NCBI GenBank assembly: GCA_030220185.1
Contig: JASPKZ010004957.1
Location: 1-64,000 of the forward strand
DNA length: 64,000 bases
Reading direction: 5' to 3'
Source: Diploptera punctata
Lineage: Eukaryota > Arthropoda > Insecta > Blattodea > Blaberidae
Under the pieces are notes generated by a model. The model saw only the letters and a program-made list of their open reading frames with translations, was not told the origin of the DNA and made no database searches. Of the stretch, positions 57,191 through 64,000 are shown one piece after another. A program made the position numbers and the translations under genes. Position 1 is the stretch's first letter. Each line of letters begins with the position of its first letter.

Positions 57191-58023
57191 TCTAATATAT
57201 AAAAATGAATGTTTGTTTGTTCATACTTTATGCGCGGCCATACCGTTGACCCGATTGTGATGGGGCTTTTTGTAAAATGTTCAGGCGAATCCCGGGATGA
57301 CCATAGGCTATAAAGAAGTTGTGATACTCAACTCCTACACCCTTTAAAATTGCCCTTTATAGTGGAAAACGTCAAAAAAGTAGTTCTTTGGACGCTCAAA
57401 TGGCTTACGCTCCGCTGCCTAAACCATAACAAGTACGCAAAATTAATGTACAAAGAACTGAATATCTCAAAAGCTCTACAAAAAAGACTGCGACAGCACA
57501 GCCTACGTTTATCTCTTACGAATAACTCACAATAACCACTTTTGTCTTTCATTGATGCCAAGAAGATCGAGACAAGTAGATTTCCGGGCAACACCGGGTA
57601 ATCAGCACGGGAATCTTAAAATAATTACGATATATATTTATAATTATTTTTCATTTTACTTATTCAACTAATCGTAAGAAGTACATTAATTTTCGTCTTT
57701 CAGCTCATTTATGCCAGGAATATCGGAATGAGTAGATTCCCGGACAACGCCGTGTAAACAGCACGGGGTATCTAAAAATAATTACGATATACATTTTTCC
57801 TCCTACTTATTTAACTAAACATAAACACATTTAATTTTCGTATTTTAGCTCATTTATGTTAAGAAGATCGGGATAAGTAGATTCCCGGGCAACGCCGGGT
57901 AATCAGCTAGGGGTATCTAAAAATATAAATTTATAATTTTTACTTTTACTTATTCAACTAAACATAAAAGTGCATTCATTTTAATTTATTTAAGCGTAGT
58001 AGCGCACGCCGGGTACTAGCTAG
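57191..58023 (+). mobile_element. Non-autonomous Helitron, first of a head-to-tail pair
   Basis: It starts TCTAATATATAAAAATGAATG after an A and ends GCGCACGCCGGGTACTAG-CTAG (58020-58023) before T. Three units of about 150 bp (from about 57561, 57711 and 57866), each with AAGATCGGGATAAGTAGATT, CCCGGGCAACGCCGGG and TTACTTATTCAACTAA, form its 3' part. No Rep/helicase is encoded. Confidence 0.9.
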
Positions 58024-58042
58024 TCTAATATATAAAAATTAA

Positions 58043-58386
58043 GTCCACCGCTGTGGTCTTGTCACGCAGCGGGCCCGGGTTCGATCCCCGGTCGGGACAG
58101 TTTTTCTGGGTGAAGTTTTTATCGGGGTTTTTCCTGACCTGTAAGACAAATGTCAGGAAAACTTTAAGGCCCAAACGGTCCCCGAAATCATATGGCCATC
58201 GCAATCATCATCATTCATATTAATCTTAGGTTAAGTTTAGGATTAGGGACTCTCCTGGCGCACCATTATCATCGGGGCAACGTAACCCCGCCTTCCAGGC
58301 GCCCCAACCTCAAAAGTGGACTACAAGTACGCCATGCCAGGAGAGAAACGAGGAATGTCGAAAGACAAACCTGGGGCATTTGAAAA
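58043..58386 (+). mobile_element. SINE-A, tail-2, A-box part deleted
   Basis: The head runs GTCCACCGCTGTGGTCT straight into TGTCACGCAGCGGGCC, missing about 18 bases that hold the end of the A-box region. The B box GGTTCGATCCC is intact. AATATATAAAAATTAA is duplicated exactly at 58027-58042 and 58387-58402, so the deleted form was itself mobile or lost the segment after landing. Confidence 0.92.
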
Positions 58387-58403
58387 AATATATAAAAATT
58401 AAT

Positions 58404-58543
58404 TTATTCACGTAGACTTTCACGGCCGGAGTTGCTATGATGACAACCCTTGAGGATGCCAGACACAGTCTTTGGCGAAACGTCGGGGAACTACAAGCCT
58501 CTCGACCACGGCCTACAGCCCGAAAATCTTCATCAAGATCATC
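58404..58543 (+). mobile_element. 140-bp hammerhead-containing retroposon-like element
   Basis: ATATAAAAATTAAT lies on both sides (58390-58403 and 58544-58557), fixing both ends. It contains CACGGCCGG, the motif at 58447-58487 and GAACTACAAGCCTC. There is no frame and no tRNA-like head. It appears to be a small mobile RNA-derived unit, related to Penelope/retrozyme-type sequences by its ribozyme core. Confidence 0.7.
58447..58487 (+). ncRNA. Hammerhead-like motif, C3 changed
   Basis: CCC, then TTGAGGA in place of CTGAGGA (58450-58456), U, stem II GCCA...TGGC (58458-58476), GAAA (58477-58480), CG, U-C, then GGG pairing with CCC. Stem III is only A-U around CG. The C3-to-U change should lower or abolish cleavage. 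Confidence 0.6.
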
Positions 58544-59636
58544 ATATAAAAATTAATGTTTGTTTGTTTGTTCGTACTTTATGCGCGGCCATACCGTTGA
58601 TCCGATTGTGATAGGATTTTTTGCAAAATGTTTAGGAGATTCCCGGGATAAACATAGGCTATAAGAAAGTTGATATACTCAACTCCTGCACCCTTAAAAA
58701 TACCCTTTGTTGTAGAAAACATGTAAAAGTCCCCTTTTTTACCCTTAAATGGCATACGCTGCCTAAATCATAACAAATACACAAACTTAATGTACACATA
58801 ATTGAACATCTCAAAAAACTCTACAAAAACGTCCGCGAGAGCATATGTTTATCTTTTGAAGATAACACACGATAACCATTTTTGTCTTTCATTGATGCCA
58901 AGGAGATCGGGATAAGTCGATTCCCGGGCAAGCATGTGCTGCCATATCATTAATCCGATTGCCATAGGGCTTTTTGCAAAATGTTCAGGATTTTCCCGAA
59001 AAGGTTATAGGTTATAAGAGAGTTTTAATGCTCAAGCCCTTCACCCTTAGAAATCACCTACTGTAGTGAAAAAAACGTGAAAAAAGTCTTTTGTAATCTT
59101 AAATGGCTTACGCTGCCTAAACCATAACAAATACACAAAATGATTGTACACAGAATTGAATATCTGAAAAAAAATCTACAGAAAAATCCCCGACAGCATA
59201 TATTTATATTTTAAGGGTAACTCACAATAACCATTTTATTTTGTTTTTCATTGATGCCAAGAAGATCGGGATAAGTAGATTCCCGGGCAAGCATAGCAGC
59301 GCACGGCGGGTATTATTTTATGGATAAACCAAAATAACGAATTTCGTCTTTCAGCTCATTTATGCCAAGAACATCGGGATGCGTAGATTCTCGGGCAACG
59401 CCGGGTAATCAGCACGGGGTATCTAAAAATAATAACGATATAAATGTATACTTATTTTTCCTTTTACTTATTCAACTAAATGCAAAACACATTATCATTT
59501 ATTTAGGCGTAGCTGCGCAGGCGGGTATTAGCTAGTAAACTTATAAAAGCGTTAGCAAGTTCAAGGTTTTAGAAAACTATTTTAATGTTACTGTTTTAGA
59601 TTTCTATATAAAGAGTATTTATTTATAAAATAACAT

Positions 59637-59922
59637 AAAAAAGTAATCCCACTACAGGCCATAGGAGATCCTTGAGGTAGTAGGAGATTAAGACTCCCAC
59701 TTCCTCCAGACAATCGGCACTTGATGTCAGCCCTGCGTGATGGCCGCCTTTTCTCCCAGAACAAGAATTTGGTACTCATTTTCGTTAGACGCTAAGTCGA
59801 CCCCAGAGCCAAGGTGACACCAGGTGGTTTTTGGTCAGTTTAAAAATCTTGATCCCACCAGGACTCGAACCCTCGACCTTCCGGTTGACAGTGTATTGCC
59901 TTAACCATCAGCGTGTCCCACC
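59637..59922 (-). mobile_element. SINE-B, diverged
   Basis: Body and B box (GGACTCGAACCC in reverse) are recognisable; the head is shortened (TTAACCATCAGCGTGTCCCA). AAATAACAT is duplicated at 59628-59636 and 59923-59931. Confidence 0.88.
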
Positions 59923-60144
59923 AAATAACATGATTATCCATAAAGATCATATAGCACACTATCATAAGTTGTCTTCATCATCTGTCTGTTTGTCATTGCT
60001 TGGTGCATAAAGTTTTCTAAGCACATTATTCTCAACTAATAGTAATCTTTTCTACTCTTTTATAATAAAAATAGCTGGGAGAACGGCCTTTCAGTATTAT
60101 GTATTTCTAGTTCAACATTTTACAGAGACTTTGGGATGACCAGA

Positions 60145-60690
60145 AAACTCATGCCCCAGATTGTATATATAGTGCATGAATGTCAACACATAGCGCATAC
60201 GAGAGATAATATAAAAACATTTGTAACAATTGATTATACCACACAAAAAAAAGAAACAACTGTTTGCACTTTCTTAAACGAATTATTTTCCAGGAAATGA
60301 CGTTGCAGAAAAATATAATTGACATATTTACATCATGGGACATCAGAAATTAATTAATACCTATAACGTTGGTTATAAAATTTCTCCACAAGGGTGCATT
60401 CTTACAATATTGCGATCTTTTGGCAATAAATAATATTATGATCTGGTTGCAGTGATCGAACAAAAGAAGCAAATGAAGCGTACCAATCTTTTCTCATTTG
60501 TTTTCAAACATCGCCGTTTACATTAAATATACAAATATTTTAAAATAATTATATTTAAATAATGATTGTGAGTAAACAGTTTAATTTTATTCGTTAAATA
60601 GTCCTAACAAATGCCACTATTGATTTCCAAATTCTCTTGATAAATGGAAATCACTCGTGGCATTACTTATGACAAGTGTACTAATGCATG
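60145..60690 (-). mobile_element. Element E, copy 4, end deleted
   Basis: It lacks the first ~250 bases of copy 2 (joins ACTCATGCCCC directly to AGATTGTATATATAGTGCA), keeps the interior (TTTGCACTTTCTTAAACG, TGCATTCTTACAATATTGCG) and ends with GTTAAATAGTCCTAAC and a shortened foldback (TGATTTCCAA / TGGAAATCACTCGTGGC). Confidence 0.75.
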
Positions 60691-61037
60691 AATTCATGCA
60701 CTGACCGAAAGTCCTTGAGGAAATTTCCTCCCCTTTTAAGACTCGATGATAATAAAATGTTATTGGCTGAGGATTATGATGACACAGAATATAAGATCAG
60801 GAAATTAATGGAAGAATATGAAAAGTGGGGATAAAAAATTAATGTAAATAAAATTCAATATATGATAATTGTGATAGTGGAGAACATTTGGTGTTAGAAG
60901 ATTCCAAAGGTACTATTAATATTTGTAACAAAATAAATATTTGGAAGTTGAAATAAATTAAGATGGAACAATGATTTGGAAATAACAAAAATAGTAGTTA
61001 AAGGTAGATATGCAATAGCAATGTTGAATGGAATTTT

Positions 61038-62173
61038 GAGGGACTATTTAACTCATGCCCCAAATGGGAGACAATGACCAATCACGTTTCAATGTATCTT
61101 CTTTTACAACCAATCACAGTCGTGTATCGCCCGATATTTATCAATTAAGTTTATCACATTAAAGAAAACTCTTCTTTTTTAATATTCTCAACAGGTCATA
61201 GCATTATTTTGCAGTGACTGATTCTCTAAGAAATACGTTGCATATAGCAATTTATATATTGAGGTGTAAGAATCCTAGAATCCATGTGGCTACCAGATTG
61301 TATGTAGTGCACAAATGTAACCAGAGACTGCTTGCGAGATATAATGTAAAAAATATAGTAATTGATTACACCACAATAAAAAGAAACCACTGCTTGCACT
61401 TTCTTAAACGTATTATTTCCTAGGTATTAACGTTCCAGAAAAACATAATTGACATATTTACATCATAGGACATGAGAAATTAATTAATAACCTATAATGG
61501 TTAGTTATGAACAGTTTGATGTGTTTCATTTGTTCTCCACTAGGGTGCATTCTTACAATATTGCGATCCAATTTGGCAATAAATAATATGATCTGGTTGC
61601 AGTGATGAACAAATGAAATAACAAACGTTTCTCAGTTGTTTTCAAACATCTCCATTTACATTAAATAACTTATATAAATATTTTAAAATAACTATATTTA
61701 AATAGTTCACCGCCATGGTCACGCAGCGGGCCCGGCTTCGATTCCCGGTTGGGACAGGCTCCTGGGTGAGGTTCTTCCGGGATTTTTCCTCACCTGTAAG
61801 TCAAATTTCAGGAAGCTTAGGGCAAAATAGTCCCCGAAAATCATCCGGCCATCATCATCATCCTTATCATTATCATCATCATCCTTCACCGATGTGGAAA
61901 GCAACGGGAAGCTACCACACCTATAATTCCCTAGTAAAGCTGCAAAGCATAGCATTTTCATGCTGTGATTGCAGTGAAAGATCTGCCCTCGGGCAGAATT
62001 ACTATGGATGGATATTTAAATAATGATTTGTGAGTAAACAGCTTAATTTTATTCGTTAAATAGTCCTAACAAATGCCACTCTTGATTTCCAAATTCTCTA
62101 GATAAATTCACGATATCACGAAGTGACGAGTGAATTTATCGATAATTTGGAAATCACTCGTGACATTACTTAT
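61038..62173 (-). mobile_element. Element E, copy 5, complete, with nested SINE-A
   Basis: It starts GACTATTTAACTCATGCCCC after the LINE D piece and ends with the largest foldback of the family: GATTTCCAAATTCTCTAGAT and AAATTCAC against GTGAATTTATCGATAATTTG and GAAATC, about 95 bp (62075-62170), then CATTACTTATGA. A SINE-A lies at 61705-62011. Without it the element is about 830 bp. Confidence 0.8.
61705..62011 (+). mobile_element. SINE-A, tail-1, A-box part deleted
   Basis: The head reads GTTCACCGCCATGGTC directly followed by ACGCAGCGGGCCC, missing about 23 bases. ATATTTAAATA is duplicated at 61694-61704 and 62012-62022. The B box is GCTTCGATTCC. The tail-1 hairpins are well kept. Confidence 0.92.
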
Positions 62174-62545
62174 GATAAACAGATATTCAAAGAAACTAAA
62201 ATCCATATTTATAAATCAATAGTAAGAAGTATAATGACCTATGGAGTAGAAACAAGGACTATAAATGTCAAATTAAAATAAAAATTGCAGTCTACAGAAA
62301 TTGATTTTTTAAGAAGATCTGCACGATGATCTAAAATAGACAGAATAAGAAACAGTATTATCCGAGAGAAAAATGAACTTTAGTAATTATACAATTTGTG
62401 GGAAATAAACTATTATAATGGTTTGGACACGTGAAGAGATAGATTGTCAGTTAGGAGTTTGGAGTGGATTCTATATCGGAGGAAACGGAGAGGGAGACTT
62501 CTTAGGAAGACATGGATAGAGGAAATTATGAATTTGATGACAGTC

Positions 62546-63164
62546 TAAGATCCAAAAAGAAGTCGACCTCCACCCATCTGCTTGCCGGATGAAACATGTT
62601 TTTATTAAATCTCGAATGTAGACGAAAACATCCAGAAACACTTGCCTATTAAAATTTGTTAATGCCCATCTTTAATTAAAATTATTATGACTAACATTTT
62701 TCGGATGCTTCATCGACTTGGTTACCGAACAAATATTATTTGAACCGAGTGTTTGAAACATAAAGAATATGGCTGGGTAGTATTGACTCCTCGTTTCTGA
62801 TCTGACTACCTGGCAAGCAGGTGTGAACAGGTACGTTAATATAGGTGACTGCACTGATCTGTTTAGCAATCAAAATACTTATCAAAATAAAGATAATTTA
62901 ATTACAAACACGATTGTATAGTATTGCCTGCAATAAACCGGTAATGAAATTGTATTGCCAGACTTTAAAGTTTAAAAATCGGAGTGAGCAAAGATGCGTG
63001 AGAGCGTAGTTGCGCATGATGTGTCTATTGAATGAAAGAGAGTGCGCATGTTTTTTGTACATGCGATTGAGAACAGCGTTTGTTTGTTGTAAATTATTTC
63101 GAAGTAACTGCGTCGAACACGTGCTACGTATTGTTGAGATATTCCTAAAAAAAATAATATAAAA
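62546..63164. other. Unassigned stretch upstream of the candidate gene
   Basis: No repeat recognised. Short GCGCATG motifs near 63012 and 63051 and the fall-off of repeats could mark a promoter region, but I see no clear TATA box or initiator. Confidence 0.3.
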
Positions 63165-64000
63165 ATGAGTAAAAAGTTTGTTTTTGTAGTTCAACAAAAT
63201 CTGTTATTAATTTTGACGATGAGTCATTTAATAATTGTGCATCAAAGTTGGCTTTTCGTAAAAAAATTAAGTACGGTGATGTTCAGCTAACCAAAGAATC
63301 GCTTGGATTTTGTTGGCTATCATTCCACGTGTTATAGTAAAATTACTGTTTTAAAAAGTAAATATAAAGAAGAGTTTGAAAAATTTGTCACAAATCATGA
63401 AGTAAGTACCTTACAATTTTATTTAAATTATTGTTGTTGAATTGGCAGACATTAAAAATTAAAAAATGTCTCGTGTCTGTAAATTTGAGTATTGTCAAAG
63501 TTATGATAATAAATCGTTTAACATTTTTAATTACGTATGAGATTTTTGTAATAGCATAAATGTATTATTTAATGAAAATACTAAATCCGACTTCTTTTAA
63601 TGAATTAAATATAATTTTTAGATTCTTCCAAGTACTTCAACAGCTGATAAACATTAACAGTGTCTGGATTCTACAGGATATTCAAGTACAAAAGCTCCTG
63701 AAGAAGACAAAAATAATACCGGTGCGATTTCAATGTCAGTCGGCTTTGATGAGGTAATATCTACAATATTTTTCTTTATTAAATTATTTGTTCATTTATA
63801 TCGGAGAAAGTATACTGTATCCCCTGAAATAACTTTATCAATATCACTTTTGTTTGTTTTTACTTTATTTTCTATAATTCTGATATGGCTTATGAGCATT
63901 TTTAATGATTTTCGTACATTTTCAAGTAGTTGACTCTAAGAAAAATGATTTATTTCAGGTGCCAAAAACATCAACAGCATCTACATCTGGTAATCAAGTC
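63165..64000 (+). pseudogene. Candidate multi-exon gene with Cys/His N-terminal domain, disrupted, runs off the window
   Basis: Exon 1 (63165-63401): from ATG, MSKK, then after a one-base shift CFCSSTKSVINFDDESFNNC, ASKLAFRKKIKYGDVQLT and, after a second shift, GYHSTCYSKITVLKSKYKEE and FEKFVTNHE, followed by GTAAGT. Exon 2 (63622-63753): after TTTTTAG, ILPSTSTADKH, a TAA, QCLDSTGYSSTKAPEEDKN, ending GFDE before GTAATA. Exon 3 (63959 on): after TTTCAG, VPKTSTASTSGNQV. All junctions are phase 0. The CxC...GYHxxCY pattern occurs in a widespread, poorly characterised arthropod protein family, often repeated or transposon-linked. Two shifts and one stop point to a pseudogene, or to assembly errors. 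Confidence 0.5.

Larger units (their letters stand above)
58024..59535 (+). mobile_element. Non-autonomous Helitron, second of the pair, with two nested insertions
   Basis: Its TC start (58024-58025) uses the T that follows the CTAG of the first Helitron. The opening TCTAATATATAAAAATTAA is cut by a SINE-A and then by a 140-bp hammerhead element, and resumes at 58544 (TTAATGTTTGTTTG). The interior has two tandem GCGCGGCCATACC-type segments. It ends GCGGGTATTAG-CTAG at 59532-59535 before T. Confidence 0.88.
60745..62545 (+). mobile_element. LINE D relic split by element E
   Basis: The left piece (60745-61037) encodes LAEDYDDTEYKIRKLMEEYE, KWG and VNK, ending AIAMLNGI. The right piece (62174-62545) resumes with QIFKETKIHIYKSIVRS, MTYGVET and the W-I-L-Y-RRKRRGRLL-RR end. 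Protein order is continuous across the insertion. Many stops. Confidence 0.75.

Overview
The window is nuclear DNA of an arthropod, most probably an insect with a large, repeat-rich genome. I see no bacterial-type genes, operons, rRNA, CRISPR or true tRNA genes. The sequence is AT-rich and carries many (ATT)n and (TA)n microsatellites, four tRNA-headed SINE families, about a dozen non-LTR retrotransposon (LINE) lineages, Helitrons and Penelope-like relics. The LINE proteins (families A, B and H here) look to me like those abundant in cockroach gene models such as Periplaneta americana. That is recollection and inference; I could not search. All family letters (LINE A, SINE-A, element E and so on) are labels for this report only.

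Layout: 1-9.6 kb holds LINE relics, SINEs and one copy of element E. 9.6-16 kb is SINE-dense, with LINE B and LINE L copies. At 16.4-16.75 kb there is a near-perfect hairpin carrying two hammerhead-ribozyme-like motifs. 18-24.7 kb is a LINE cluster with two LINE-in-LINE insertions (LINE H in LINE D; LINE A in LINE C). 25-33.6 kb carries SINEs, a TTAA-flanked MITE and LINE A. 34-36.6 kb is the longest LINE (B, minus strand), with endonuclease and reverse transcriptase domains in broken frames. 37.3-38.5 kb is an inverted Penelope-like element with a GIY-YIG-like C-terminus and hammerhead motifs. 38.5-51.9 kb is sparse, with Helitrons, SINEs and LINE tails. At 52.4-54.8 kb a 2.4 kb DNA transposon with perfect 29-bp inverted ends and an AATT duplication splits a LINE A copy and contains a decayed, intron-bearing transposase gene. 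At 57.2-59.5 kb two Helitrons stand head to tail, the second holding two nested insertions. 60-62.5 kb has element E copies, one splitting a LINE D relic. At 63.1-64 kb is the only candidate multi-exon gene or pseudogene, running off the end.

How the parts work together: LINE H ends in a 3' stem-loop segment that is nearly identical to the end of the main SINE-A subfamily, so LINE H is the likely source of the machinery that copied those SINEs. Target-site duplications around at least 16 insertions allow a relative order of events to be read. Nearly all LINE and transposase frames carry stops or frameshifts, so most of the window is decaying mobile DNA. The strongest candidate for something unusual is a Penelope-related family with hammerhead motifs whose stem III is a self-complementary six-mer, repeatedly arranged as inverted pairs.
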